Below, piece by piece: positions 1-10,523 of a stretch of DNA of 64,000 nucleotides. The DNA is from Apodemus sylvaticus. Lineage: Eukaryota > Chordata > Mammalia > Rodentia > Muridae. Below the pieces are notes generated by a model. That model was not told where the DNA came from, did no database searches, and worked only from the letters and a program-made list of their open reading frames with translations. The stretch's first letter is position 1; each line of letters begins with the position of its first letter. Both the position numbers and the translations under genes were made by a program. The stretch covers positions 5,101,570 to 5,165,569 of the forward strand of contig NC_067481.1 of NCBI RefSeq assembly GCF_947179515.1, given 5' to 3'.

Positions 1-1050
1 GAGGGGGAGGGGAGGAGGAGGGGGAGAAAAACCCAGCAGGGAGGGGACAGCCTCATTTTCTTCCCATGGCAAAGGAGGTTTGTGACCCCTGCTCTCATCC
101 AGAACAAAGCAGAAGACCTTGCATTCTGCAGACAGTACAGCTCTGTAGGATAGAAAATTCACAATTATTTCCTCTGTCTCTGGAAACCTTCACCCCTCAC
201 TTCATAACCGCTTACAGGCTTCAACACTCAGGCCCCAGAATCTACAGGACCATACGTGGAGGGAAATACTGCCGAGAAATGACACCAAGACTCACTCTGC
301 CCTCGATGCCTCCACCATGTCATCTCAAGTCAGGGACCTGCATCTTCTCTGTCATTCTCCAAGGTGCAGAGCGTCTAGTCCTAGCAGCCCCCAGCTCCCA
401 CCAGCAGCTGAGCCTCCAGGCCAGCCTTTGTGCCTTTGTCCTGAGAAAGAGGCCACAGGGACAGGGGGTCCCCTCTGCCCATCTCCCATTCATGGTTGGG
501 ACAATGGATGCCCAGTAACCTCCCTGCATATAGCTGTTTATGAAGACAGACAGCCACACTTGATTCTCTGATAAAGCAGAATCCCTTCACGCTGAGGTCA
601 CGGGCTCTGTGCTCTCTTGGTGTGCCCTTCCCTGCCACACTTCCTTGTGCTGTGAAGACCCTAAGATGTCCTGTGGTCCTGTCTTCAGGAAGGGTGAGCA
701 TGGCACCCTGGGGATGTAGAATAAGGGGTGCCCACTGCACATCCGGGGCTCTGGGGAGTGCCAAGGGGAGGGACAGGCTCCTGGAGCCCCCTGGGGTGAG
801 AGAGATCCCTTGTTTGTGTGCTGGGTATCCTTAGCTGCTTCTGACTTCATCTCAGCAGACCCCAGCAGGTACATCTGCTGCTGTGGTATAAAACAGCTGA
901 GGGAGAGGCTTGCTTAGCTCACACTTGGAGGCTACAGTCCCTTATGTCATAGTAGGGAGGTCACAGCGGGGACAGGCAGCTGCGCACATCGCCTCTGAAG
1001 CCAGGAAGCAGAGAGGGATGAACACTGATGCTAGGCCCACTTTCTTCTTT
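1..1050. other. No gene recognised; purine-rich first 50 nt
   Basis: The first 50 bases are almost all G and A. The rest is single-copy-looking DNA. Open frames here are short, overlap on both strands, and show no domain. Confidence 0.6.
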
Positions 1051-1051
1051 T

Positions 1052-1231
1052 TAAGAATTATTTATTTAATTAAAGTATATGCGTACACTGTAGCTGCCCT
1101 CAGACACATCAGAAGAGGGCACTGGACCCATTACAGATGGTTGTGAGCCACCATGTGGTTGCTGGGATTTGAACTCAGGACCTTTGGAAGAGCAATCAGT
1201 GCTCTTGACCACTGAGCCAACTCTCCAGCCT
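1052..1231 (-). mobile_element. B2 SINE
   Basis: Read on the minus strand it begins GGCTGGAGAGTTGGCTCAGT and carries the B2 body (CACATGGTGGCTCACAACCA) and an A/T-rich tail. Moderately diverged. Confidence 0.9.
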
Positions 1232-1364
1232 TTGATTTCTCCTTTCTATGCAGTTCTAATCTCTAGATGCTGTCACCTGTGCTCAGAGCAGGGGAAGGGA
1301 GAGGAGGTCTCTTGACTTCGATTAAGGCAATCTAGAGACTTCCTCACAGACATGCCCAGGGTTT

Positions 1365-1830
1365 TGTTTTCCAGGAGTTTCTGAGAGACCAGATCTTAGG
1401 TTGAGACTCCATCTTAGAAATCCTGACCTAAGGTTCTCTAAGAAACTTGAGTTAGCTAACAAGCTGGCACCTAGCACAGGTTATTCCCCAACAAGCCTGC
1501 GCCTCCAGGCTGCGAGCCTGCGCCTCCAGGCTGCGAGCCTGCCCCTAGATTTTAAGTTTACAGTTTGGCTCCCAGCACTGGCCAATTCTGTTAAAGGGAA
1601 ACAAAATTCCATAATGACACCCCCAACATTCATATCTGTCTAGAAACCCCCTCACTTGCCTATGGTTTCTAATAAAACCTTGTCCCCCTGAGAGCTGGGA
1701 ACTTCACCCTCCTGCCCTGCTCTGTCAGTGATCATGGTGTGGCCCAGGCTCCAGCTTATTGTAAATAAAAGACCCTAGTGTGATTGCATCCAAGTCGGCT
1801 CCTAGGTGGTCTTTTGAGGCCCAAGAATAC
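1365..1830 (+). mobile_element. Solitary LTR of an endogenous retrovirus (gamma/ERV1-like)
   Basis: The block looks like a solo LTR. It has a U3-like part with a 21-nt direct repeat (about 1496-1548), AATAAA-type signals near 1670 and 1765, and a U5-like part containing AAGTCGGCTCCTAGGTGGTC, which resembles gammaretroviral LTR ends. No gag, pol or env sequence adjoins it. Exact ends and family name are uncertain. Confidence 0.6.
1496..1548 (+). repeat. 21-nt tandem repeat, about 2.4 copies
   Basis: The unit GCCTGCGCCTCCAGGCTGCGA occurs twice and then begins a third time. It lies inside the LTR, where U3 direct repeats are common. Confidence 0.85.
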
Positions 1831-1861
1831 TGTATGGAGGGCTGGAGAGATTTTACACTTA

Positions 1862-2037
1862 GAGACAGGGTCTCATATAGCCCAGGTCGGCCTCAAACTT
1901 GATATAGAGCCAAAAATGACCTTGCTGGGAAGACAGCCCTGTGCCACCATGCCCTGTTTATGTGATGCCAGGCTGAACCAGGGACTTGGCACATGCTCAG
2001 GAGGACTCTACCAAGCTGAGCTACAGCCCCAGCCCTG
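1862..2037 (-). mobile_element. B4-type (ID-B1 chimera) SINE
   Basis: On the minus strand an ID-like head (GGGGCTGTAGCTCAGCTTGG) is joined to a diverged B1-like tail (GAGACCCTGTCTC). This is the B4 family layout. Confidence 0.75.
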
Positions 2038-2455
2038 AACCGTCTCTAGGAGGACTGCTGGGAAGGGCTGGGATAAGAAACCCCTGAAGAAAGGCAGACA
2101 TGGACCCAAGCCGTACAGGACAGGGCCATCTACAACAGCTGTGTGACAGAGCTGCTGAGGACAAAGAGGGAAATCTTGTCCTGGCCTGTGAGGCAGGGAG
2201 GGAAGCAACAGCTCTCTCCCAGAAGGAAACATCTCTGTGACAAGATTCTCTGTGACTCTGTTGGGTCACTCTCCTCTGCCAAGTGAGCCCCAGAATGTCT
2301 GTGCTGATCCTGGGCCAGGCCACCTCTTCAGAGCCACCTTCTCCACAGGACCTCCAGCCCAAACTGCTGGCCCTGGAGTATCCACTAGGTCTGTCTCTCT
2401 TCTGCCTGCTCCTGATCCGTTTGTTTGTTTGTTTGTTTTTAAGATCTACCTATTT
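2038..2455. other. No gene recognised
   Basis: Single-copy-looking sequence with a short (GTTT)n run at 2420-2438. No supported gene or site. Confidence 0.6.
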
Positions 2456-2456
2456 G

Positions 2457-2645
2457 GGGAGCTGGAGAGATGGCTCATCTGTTAAGAGTATTATCTGCTC
2501 TTTCAGAGGTCCTGGGTTCAATTCCCAGCAAGCACATGGTGGCTCACAACCATCTGTAATGAGGTCTACTGGCCCTCTACTGGCCTGCAGGCACACATGC
2601 GGGCAGAACACCGAGTAATAAATAAATAAATTAATTAATTAAAAA
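2457..2645 (+). mobile_element. B2/B3-type SINE
   Basis: Starts GGAGCTGGAGAGATGGCTCA and includes CACATGGTGGCTCACAACCA, a GGCACACATGCGGGCAG stretch and an (AATA)n tail. Confidence 0.9.
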
Positions 2646-3017
2646 TACTTATTTTGTGTAAATGAGTGTTTTGCTTGCATAATATGTCTGTGTAACCAGA
2701 TTAGGCTTGGTTTTGTAGATGCCAGAAGAAGGTACCGGAGCTCCTAGAACCAGAGTTATGGACAGTTATGAGCCACAACTTGAATTCACATCCTCTGCAA
2801 AAACAAGTATTCTTTTTTCTTTTGTTTTGTTTTGTTTTTTCAGAGACAGGGTTTCTCTGTATAGCCCTGGCTGTCCTGGAACTCACTCTGTAGACCAGGC
2901 TGGCCTCGAACTCAGAAATACACCTGCCTCTGCCTCCCAAGTGCTGGGGTTAAAGGTGTGCGACACCACTGCCCGGCAAGAACAAGTATTCTTAACCAAT
3001 GCATCATCTCTCCAGGC
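2646..3017 (-). mobile_element. B3 SINE interrupted by a B1 insertion
   Basis: On the minus strand the head GCCTGGAGAGATGATGCATT lies at 2993-3017. The body resumes at 2646-2814 with GAGGATGTGAATTCAAGTTG. The gap is filled by a B1 with a target-site duplication, so the B3 is the older element. Confidence 0.85.
2815..2980 (-). mobile_element. B1 SINE inside the B3, with 13-bp target-site duplication
   Basis: Full-length B1 on the minus strand (GCCGGGCAGTGGTGTCGCAC to an A-rich tail). It is flanked by AACAAGTATTCTT at 2802-2814 and 2981-2993. Confidence 0.95.
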
Positions 3018-3023
3018 CTGTTC

Positions 3024-3085
3024 TTCCTTCTTTCCTTCCTTCTTTCCTTCCTTCCTTCCTTCCTTCCTTTCTTCTTTCTTTTCTT
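3024..3085 (+). repeat. (TTCC)n/(TTTC)n microsatellite
   Basis: Pyrimidine tract of TTCC and TTTC units, probably grown from the poly-A side of the neighbouring SINE. Confidence 0.9.
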
Positions 3086-3216
3086 TTTGACACAGGGTCT
3101 CATGTATTCCAGGCTGGCCTTGAACCCACTATGTATCCAACAATGGCCTTGAACTATTAATCCTCCTGTCTTCATCCCCCTAAATTCTGGGATTTATATG
3201 CAGCGTCCTGCTGGGC
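3086..3216 (-). mobile_element. Old B1-related SINE
   Basis: Diverged B1 body in antisense (CACAGGGTCTCATGTATTCC, then CAGGCTGGCCTTGAACCCAC). Confidence 0.65.
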
Positions 3217-3589
3217 TACCTGAGGAACTTCTTAGATACACAGGTGCCCAGACCTACCCTCCCACTACTCAACTTCAGTCCCGAGCCCAGGCCGAGGGTC
3301 TGTCTGCCTGGGTCAGCAAGACAGTCTCAGAGCCACACTGGGAACCGTGAGGTCAGGCCATCGAGTTCCATGCATCAGATCCCAGAAAGCCAGTGTCACT
3401 TAGCTGGATGCTACACAGAGGGACATGTGTCTTAGGTGTCCCCAAGGAGCAGGTCTCTCAGACATCCAGTCACCACCAATTACCACCATCACCCTCAGGA
3501 GGATTCTCAGCGCGCACTCTTGGTGGCTCTGTCCAGATGCGTCACCAGGAGCTGTGTGCCAACACTGGGAGAGAACAATTGTTAAATCC
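3217..3589. other. No gene recognised
   Basis: Single-copy-looking sequence. No supported feature. Confidence 0.6.
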
Positions 3590-4150
3590 CACACCAGCGG
3601 CGCGAGAGGCAACGCTCACCTGCTGAGACCCCGTAAATCCAGATACATTTTACGAATCTCACTTACATTTCTGCCCTGACTTGTACATAAAACTTGTAGA
3701 GATTTACGCACGCCAGCCGCATGCCACCCCTTCCCAAATGGCTCTCCATCTCGGTGACCTTTCAGAAGCCAACAGCGGCTTTCCTGTTGTTACCCGTAAT
3801 TGGAAAAGCATCAGAGATAAGAAAATTTATGGTCATAATGATCTACCTGGGCAGGGCCATAAAGAACGCGGGGTCGGGTATCCGAGGGGTGGAGGGAGGT
3901 GCTTGCGCCTGTTTATCTGAGGTTATCTCCAGGGCCTGCTGCAGCCACTACTGCTCACACACAGCTGAGCAGGGCCTGGATGTTTCAGGCTTCTTCTAGG
4001 TCTGAGAGTAGCTTATTTCTCAGTGAATAAAGGTCAGGGTCTCCGGGGAGGGGCACCCTCTCCCCCCTCCCCCCCCAAGGCCCTTCTATTTGTACATTGA
4101 TTAACCAGTCAGTGGAGCTAAAGATAAAAGGAGGTTGCAGAGAGAGATGA
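3590..4150. promoter_or_regulatory. Candidate conserved non-coding block
   Basis: Repeat-free and A/T-richer than its surroundings. It contains GTAATTGGAAAAG, AGAGATAAGAAAA, CATTGATTAACCAGTC and AAAGATAAAAGG, which resemble homeodomain and GATA sites. Conservation is inferred from texture only. Confidence 0.3.
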
Positions 4151-4596
4151 GGACCCGGTGGGGGAGCTCTTCCTTAGCCCTGGCGAGTCCGTCTTTCTGT
4201 CCCAGTGCAGGGTGCTGTTCAGTAGGGGCACCCCAATGTTTATATCTTGTTGGGTCTGAGTTCCTGTGCTTCTGGCCACATTGGGGGGAGTAGAAAAAGA
4301 CTCATAAGACTCTAGAATCTTCTAGAATTATGGAAATTGACTCACAGGTGCAGGGGCAACGGCTAAGAATTCACACTAGCCACCCTGGCTACCAAAAGAA
4401 CATGGAAAACATGAGTGAGATTTTTAGAAAAGCTGCGTGGGGGGCAGGATGCCTTGTCTTTTTACTAGCATGCTTCCATCGTGTGTCAGGTACGGAGGGA
4501 GCTCAGCTTCGCCCTGTCACCCTCTCTTGTCCCCTCCTGTCTCCTGTTGGTGTCCTTCCTCTTCTCAGTCACATAATCCCTCTTCTGTTTTCAACA
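4151..4596. other. No gene recognised
   Basis: Single-copy-looking sequence without a supported feature. Confidence 0.6.
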
Positions 4597-4861
4597 TATG
4601 CACACACACACACACACACACACATTCACACACAAACACATGCACATTCACATGTGCGTGCACATACAAGCACACTCTCATGCACATTCACACATCTGTG
4701 CACACATAAGCACTCTCACACACAAACGCACATATTCACACGTGTGTGCATGCATGAGCACTGTCACACACATACACACAACACGCACATTCACATTCAT
4801 ATGCACGCATGATCTTCTCTGTCTCTGTCTCTCTCTATCTATCTCTCTGTCTCTGTCTCTA

Positions 4862-4929
<68 letters not shown>

Positions 4930-4934
4930 ATTTT
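4597..4934 (+). repeat. Composite (CA)n/(TC)n microsatellite cluster
   Basis: An impure (CA)n stretch with CACATTCACA and CACGTGTGTGCA interruptions (4600-4800) is followed by a TCTG/TCTC tract (4813-4905) and a pure (CA)n (4906-4930). Confidence 0.95.
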
Positions 4935-4998
4935 CAAAACCTAAACTCCCCTTCTGAGAGGACACATATTTGTTTTTCTGAGCCTGACTTATTTCTTT

Positions 4999-5069
4999 CT
5001 CTTCTTCTTCTTCTTCTTCTTCTTCTTCTTCTTCTTCTTCTTCTTCTTCTTCTTCTTCTTCTTCTTCTA
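4999..5069 (+). repeat. (TTC)n microsatellite
   Basis: About 23 uninterrupted TTC units. It abuts the A-rich tail end of a B2 in antisense, a common birth place for such repeats. Confidence 0.97.
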
Positions 5070-5170
5070 GATTTATTTATTTGTCTTATGTATATGAGTA
5101 TACTCTCTCAGTACAGATGGTTGTGAGCCATCATGTGGTTGCTGGTAATTGAACTCAGGACCTCTGCTTG
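5070..5170 (-). mobile_element. B2 SINE, truncated
   Basis: Antisense B2 body and tail (ACAGATGGTTGTGAGCCATC, GGTTGCTGGTAATTGAACTC). The 5' head is missing. Confidence 0.85.
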
Positions 5171-5188
5171 CTCTGGCCCAGAGATTTT

Positions 5189-5358
5189 TATTTATTATTA
5201 TAGGTGAGTACACTGTAGTTGTCTTCAGACACCCCAGAAGAGGGCATCAGATCCCATTACAGATGGTTGTGAGCCATCATGTGGTTGCTGGGATTTGAAC
5301 TCAGGACCTCTGGAAGAGTAGCCAGTGCTCCTAACCACTGAGCCATCTCTCTAGCTCC
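5189..5358 (-). mobile_element. B2 SINE
   Basis: Near-complete antisense B2, ending at the head (GGAGCTAGAGAGATGGCTCA on the minus strand). Confidence 0.95.
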
Positions 5359-5359
5359 G

Positions 5360-5750
5360 GCTTCTTTCATCAGGAGAATGTCTCTAGTTTCATCTACTTT
5401 CCTGAAAATGGCATAATTTCTCTCTTCTTTATGACTGAATAAAATTCAACTGTCTAAACCTCATCTTCACCCATTCACCAGGAGATGGGCATCTGGGCCA
5501 GTTCATTAACTCGGCTCTTGTGAATGAAGGAAATAAATACACTTCCGGGTGTCCCTGCATTGACTTTCTGTTGGTGGGAATGTAAACTTGGCGCCTGCCA
5601 TCACTATGGAAACCAGGATGGGGAGGTCCTCAAAAACTAACATAGCATTACCCTATGATCCAGCTATACCCCCATGGGTACATGAGCCTTTATTAGGATC
5701 ATGTACCAAAGGGCTACAAGCACCTTTGATATACATGCAAGCCCTAACTT
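5360..5750 (-). mobile_element. L1 3' fragment with inverted 5' part
   Basis: 5,360-5,545 reads as antisense L1 ORF2-end sequence (TTTATGACTGAATAAAATTC, CACCAGGAGATGGGCATCTG). 5,550-5,750 reads as sense L1 (GGTGGGAATGTAAACTTGG, CCCTATGATCCAGCTATACC). Taken as a minus-strand insertion, the upstream L1 part is inverted, the pattern left by twin priming. Confidence 0.6.
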
Positions 5751-6594
5751 CAGAACTCAGTCATCCAAGTCTCGGCTCCTTCCCCGCAGACAGCAGGCAG
5801 AGGACGTAGAACCCAGGCTACGCTGGACTCCACGAGGTGAGAGGCCACCAGGGTGTCACTATCTAGAGCCGCCTTGTCATTCCTCTGGGCCTCCCGTTTC
5901 CACAGGAGAGCCTGTAACTGGAGACAGCGCTCCAGCAGTGGAGAGAAGAGACATTTGAGACCAAGCTGAAGACAGGAGGAAAGAGACGGCTCACAGCTAA
6001 AGCCTGGATCCCTTCCTCTGAGGACACATGGAGTATGAAGGTGACTCTTAATGAGCTGACGCACGAGCCCACAGCTGGAACCACAGGCTTCCTGTGAACC
6101 AACAGCAGGGCAAAGGGAACTTATGAGCGGCCCGAGGAGCCAGAGGGGCAGACCTGGGCTCTGCTCGACCCTCTGTTCTTGACTCACTCATCTGCTTCTC
6201 CCAGGACACAGCGATGAGAAAGCCATCTCCTAAGTAGAGACCTGCAGAACCTCTTAGGATGCCCTCTGGCCCTCTCAGAACCACATGCACATTTGTCTGC
6301 GGCCTTCAAAGCAGCCACGGTCTGGGAGAGGGATGTTTGGCCAGCTTGGCTGTGGAGAAGAAGGCACAGTCTGTTCAGGGCTGGGTGGATCCAGCCGCCC
6401 CCACCTCGCCACCCTCACCTGTCATAATTACCTTGACATTGAGCCAACCATTTAACCCTTTAGAGCCCTAGTTTCCTGATGTGTCAATGAGAGAGCAGAA
6501 AACACCTTTATAGGGAGATGAGAGGAGTTTAAAAGGCGGGGTATGTACGATACCTGGCAAGGGGCTGACACATGAGTTCCTCTCTTTTTCTCCC

Positions 6595-6598
<4 letters not shown>
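5751..6598. other. No gene recognised
   Basis: Single-copy-looking sequence of mixed composition. Overlapping frames on both strands lack any domain. Confidence 0.6.

Positions 6599-6658
<60 letters not shown>
6599..6658 (+). repeat. (TC)n microsatellite
   Basis: About 29 uninterrupted TC units. Confidence 0.98.
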
Positions 6659-6661
<3 letters not shown>

Positions 6662-6744
6662 TCACCTCCTTCCCCTGTCTCTGTACCTCCTGTCCCTCCA
6701 TCTCAGCCCCACCCCACCCCCTGCTGTCACCTCCACAGCTGCTG

Positions 6745-6748
6745 CGCG

Positions 6749-6787
<39 letters not shown>

Positions 6788-6822
6788 ATGTGTGTGTGTG
6801 TGCATGTGTGCGTGTGTGTATA
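6745..6822 (+). repeat. (TG)n microsatellite
   Basis: TG units with CGTG and CATG interruptions. Confidence 0.97.
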
Positions 6823-7480
6823 CAAAGGGACAAAGCTCCCATCAGATCCTAGGAGGGGCAAGCTCTCTATCAAAGCTGTCAATGTCCTTCCACCTCTGAG
6901 ATATCCAGGTCCCTCTGGACTGTGAGAGAGAGGCAGAGGGAGGGGTTTCCTCCACCAGCTGTAAATATAAAACCACGCAAGGCACTAAATCCTAGAGAGG
7001 AAGTGAAATGCTTCCTCTCTACCACAGAAAGAGAGCTCTGCGTGCAGAAGAGTGCCACAGTAGGCTGTCCTCAGAGAGGCTGCTGGGTCCAGGCCCCTAG
7101 GGTACAGGAGTGCTCCCCAAGGCCTTCCCCGACAGGATGTGGGTTTACTGTGCCTGAGCCGTGTGCTTCGATTCTCTTACGGTGAACATCTGTCTTCCTC
7201 CTGGAAGGCTGCCACGTGAGTACATATTCCACTTTACCTCTACGTTGAGCACTGGGGTCTCATGTCTCAGCGGGTCCCACAGTCCTGAGGCAGACACTGC
7301 CGCGTACCCATTTTACAGAACGGACATGTGGCAGACATCAGAGAGGCCCAGTGCAGACAGGGTGGAGATCAGGCTACCAAGCCCCCGTCATCAGGCATCG
7401 AGAACACGGGGCCAAGGTGTTTATGTGACCATTCTCCAGAACAGATGGGCAGTCATGACTAGAACAAACGTGAGATCACA
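6823..7480. other. No gene recognised
   Basis: Single-copy-looking sequence. No supported feature. Confidence 0.6.
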
Positions 7481-7625
7481 GGCTGGGGACCTGGGTCAGT
7501 CAGTAGAGTGCTTGCTTGAAGCCTTGGCTTGGACCAAGGTAAACTGTCTGTGGTGTGGGTACCTGCCCGTGATTCCAGCCCTCAGAGGAGCGGGGGCTGC
7601 CTGAGGCTGAGGGAGGTGGGGAGCA
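7481..7625 (+). mobile_element. B4-type SINE, diverged
   Basis: An ID-like head (GGCTGGGGACCTGGGTCAGT, AGTAGAGTGCTTGCTTGAAG) is followed by a B1-like middle (GTGATTCCAGCCCTCAGAGG). Confidence 0.65.
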
Positions 7626-7800
7626 GTGGGGCCAGTGCCCAACAGGGAGTGGACAAGGCTCTGGTGATGGCTAACAATAAGGTGGTGGCTGCATATCACT
7701 TTGAATCATTTAATGACTTAATGTCATTGAACCTTCTTAAATGGTTAAAATGGTGAACTTTACGTCCTGTACATTTCACCACAATTTAAAAACAATAACC

Positions 7801-7920
7801 TTGGACTGGTGAGGGGGCTCCCTGCTGTCAAACCTGATGAGTCACGTTCAGTCCCCAGCACCCACTTAGTGAAGACATAGCTTGCAGCTTCTCCTGCAAA
7901 CTGACCTCTGACCTCCACAC
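7801..7920 (+). mobile_element. B4/RSINE-type SINE
   Basis: Carries GGACTGGTGAGGGGGCTCCC, TCAGTCCCCAGCACCCACTT and ACTGACCTCTGACCTCCACA. It runs directly into a (CA)n tail. Confidence 0.6.
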
Positions 7921-8226
7921 TGTGGCACATGTACATGTACACCCTACCATACACACTCACATGTACTCACACACATACACACTCATACACACGTACACAC
8001 TCAATCACGCTCATACACATACACACACACCCATACACACACCCATACAGACACTCACACACACACATACACACATACATACACATACTCATACTCACAT
8101 ACTCTCACACACATGCACACACATAAACACACCCTCACACATACACATATACACACTCATACACTCTCATACACATGCACACACACACATACCCACATTC
8201 ACTCTCATACACACACACACTCACAC
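7921..8226 (+). repeat. Long impure (CA)n/(TACACA)n microsatellite
   Basis: About 300 nt of CA with regular CATACA, CTCATACA and ATGCACA variants. Its translations are low-complexity His/Thr strings and not proteins. Confidence 0.95.
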
Positions 8227-9279
8227 ATGCAATAAATTAAATGTCCTAAACACTATTTAAAATAACTAAATGCTTTAAACACACATGAGGTCACTCTGCA
8301 GGCCTCCCACGGTTCCTGAAACAGATCCAGGTCCCTTTCCTGGGAGCGCCTCACACCCTGCACCCTGGCCCCAGTCCACCATCCAGAGACCTCCGCTCAG
8401 CCCCTTGATGCACCAAATGTGGCTGACCCTTGAGGTCTTGTCTCTAGTCTGCCTGGAAGTTTCTTTGTCACAGAATTTCAATGCACCTTCTCAGAGTGGC
8501 CCTTCCTGGCCACCGAATGAAGCCATCCCAGTTTCTATTGTGTAACCCATCTTGCAGAGGGTCTCACACACACACACTCCACTTTCTCTCTCTGTCTCTG
8601 CCTGTTTTGTTAGTTTGTTTTGTTTTGTCTCTTCTGATTCCTGACAACAGGAACTTATTGTGAAGCAGCTGGCATATTGGAGGTATCTGAAGGAGGCTCC
8701 CAGCTAAGGGTGCTCTTCCACCGCAGACCTGCCCATGTGACCTGACTGGGGGCGGGGCGCAGTGCGGGTGGGGGGGGAGGACAACTCAGCAGAAAACCCA
8801 CCAGGAGATGAGCTTTACTGGCTTGAGAGGACTTGGGAACCCCCTGCACATACACCACAGCCTCCCCCACGTGGCTCCTGATCCAGGACAAGAAGTTCAG
8901 GGGAGAGGACACAGTGAACAGGCTGATCTAGACCAAAGCCCCGCTCCGAAGGACGGAAGGATGCTTCCAGAGCCCTGCCCCCGCTGACAAGCTGCCCGCT
9001 CTGTGCACCCTTGGGAGCCATTTTTCCAGAGACGTTCCCTTCAGCATCATCTCCAGCTGCCTCGCCAAGTGAACGGACACTTCTCCATCACTGTGATCCC
9101 CGTCTCTGCTTCCCCCGACCCCTGCGGTGCCCATCCGGGTAGCCCGGTAGCCCGAACCTCTGATGTCCTCATCCCTATGGTCTCCGTCACAGCAGTTCCC
9201 CTCCCTGCAGTCCCCGCTCCCTGCTGCTTCCATCCCTGTGCTCACTGACCGTGTGGCCTCTGACCCCAAGTTTGAGATT
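8227..9279. other. No gene recognised
   Basis: Single-copy-looking sequence that becomes GC-rich toward 9,280. No supported gene. Confidence 0.6.
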
Positions 9280-9620
9280 CCAAGAAGGGCGCTCCGGAGG
9301 CACTTGACCTCGCGGGGGAGGGGTGCTCGGGGCGCCTGTCAGCGGAATGCGGTGGAGCTGCTCAGTTTCCAAGGCAACCTTGCAGGGCCGCGCATCCCAA
9401 GCTCAGCCAGTCGGAAGCGCCAGGCATCCGCATCCGTGCCGGAGCAGGCTCCTCGGAGCCCTCCCAGTCCCCGCAGTCTGCCAGCGAGGGAGGAGGAGCA
9501 CGGACTGGTCCCCCCACACCCATCGCTTGGTCCCCTGGACATGACTGGCCACTCTGTTCAGCTCAGCCGACCGCGGGTCGCGCGAGCAGTCACCAGGCTG
9601 CAGCGGCAAGGCACCGGCCC
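9280..9620. promoter_or_regulatory. CpG island without a recognised gene
   Basis: I count about 28 CpG in 340 nt at roughly two-thirds G+C, far above the surrounding DNA. Dense spots are GGGCCGCGCATCC and GCCGACCGCGGGTCGCGCGA. Such islands mark promoters or active enhancers. No exon could be supported on either strand. Confidence 0.6.
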
Positions 9621-9770
9621 ACTCCACCACTAATTACTTCCCATGATGAACATGTTATTATGTCTTACACTCGAGATAATCAATTTGGAATCGCCACTTT
9701 GATGAGTTAATGGGCACTTGGTGGGTGTCATGTGAGAGTCTATAAGGAGTGGGTTCTATTTTTAACAGCG
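9621..9770. promoter_or_regulatory. Candidate conserved non-coding block next to the CpG island
   Basis: An abrupt change to A/T-rich, repeat-free DNA with ACTAATTACTTCCCATGATG, GAGATAATCAATTTGGAATC and GATGAGTTAATGGGCAC. These hold homeodomain-type TAATTA and ATCAATTT motifs. Confidence 0.35.
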
Positions 9771-9819
9771 GCTGATCAGGGTACCAGAGGCAGGATGGGT
9801 GTGAGTGCCTTGCTGGGCT

Positions 9820-9968
9820 CTGCCCTCCCTTTCTCTCTCCTCCTCTCCCCCTCCCATACTCCTCCTTCCTCTATCCCTTTATTCCCCCTACTCCTCCCTC
9901 CTTCCCTCCTTCTCCTCCCTCCCCTCCTCCCCTTTGGTCCCCTTCTCTCCCCTGCCCCCCTCTCTCCA
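9820..9968 (+). repeat. Pyrimidine-rich tract (CCT/TCC)n
   Basis: About 150 nt almost entirely C and T in imperfect TCCTCC and CCCTT units. Confidence 0.9.
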
Positions 9969-10367
9969 ACACTGGACATGACAGGGTTGACATCCCAGTG
10001 GCTGCCCTCCATCTACGCACCCAGTGGGCTGAGCTGTGGCCAAAGTCTGTCAGTGGCCACGGGGACCTGCTTCACCTGGCCCAGGGCTCTTCCTAACTTC
10101 CCCAGGCGGCAGCTGGAACTGTGACTTGGTGTCTTCAGACAGGGAATCAGAGGTGAAATGAGAACCCCGGGAACATCTGTGGTGTCTGTCCCAGCAGCTG
10201 GACCACAGAAAAAGGTGACTCCTATTCCAGGCTGATCTACGGGACGGTCACTAACTAGGAAGACCGATGGGAAAGCTGGTGCAGCCTGGGCAAAGGTTTT
10301 CCCCCACAAAGAAATAAAAATGCTCCGCACTCTGCTGGGGAAAGGCCAGTATTCTCATGAATAAGCA
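9969..10367. other. No gene recognised
   Basis: Single-copy-looking sequence. No supported feature. Confidence 0.6.
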
Positions 10368-10523
10368 GTGGGGGTGTATAGCTCAGTGGTTAGCAGTTCA
10401 ATTCCCAGCAACCACATGGTGGCTTCCAACCATCTGTAATGGGATCCGATGCCCTCTTCTGGTGTGCCTGAAGACAGCTACAATATATTCATATACATAA
10501 AATAAATAAATAAATCTAGAAAA
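10368..10523 (+). mobile_element. B2 SINE with internal deletion
   Basis: GTTCAATTCCCAGCAACCAC and the CATCTGTAATGGGATCCGAT body with an (AAAT)n tail. The 5' head is shortened. Confidence 0.88.

Noticed and set aside
1052..1231. tRNA gene suggested by SINE heads (B2, ID)
   Set aside because: These are tRNA-derived SINE sequences with decayed boxes. No intact cloverleaf was seen.
7921..8226. CRISPR-like regular repeats
   Set aside because: Units are short CA variants without unique spacers, in a mammalian genome.
4597..8230. Frames rich in His, Thr, Val or Cys
   Set aside because: CA/TG microsatellite translations.
8938..9633. Coding gene at the CpG island
   Set aside because: Frames on both strands are open because of GC content. 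No start, splice or domain evidence.
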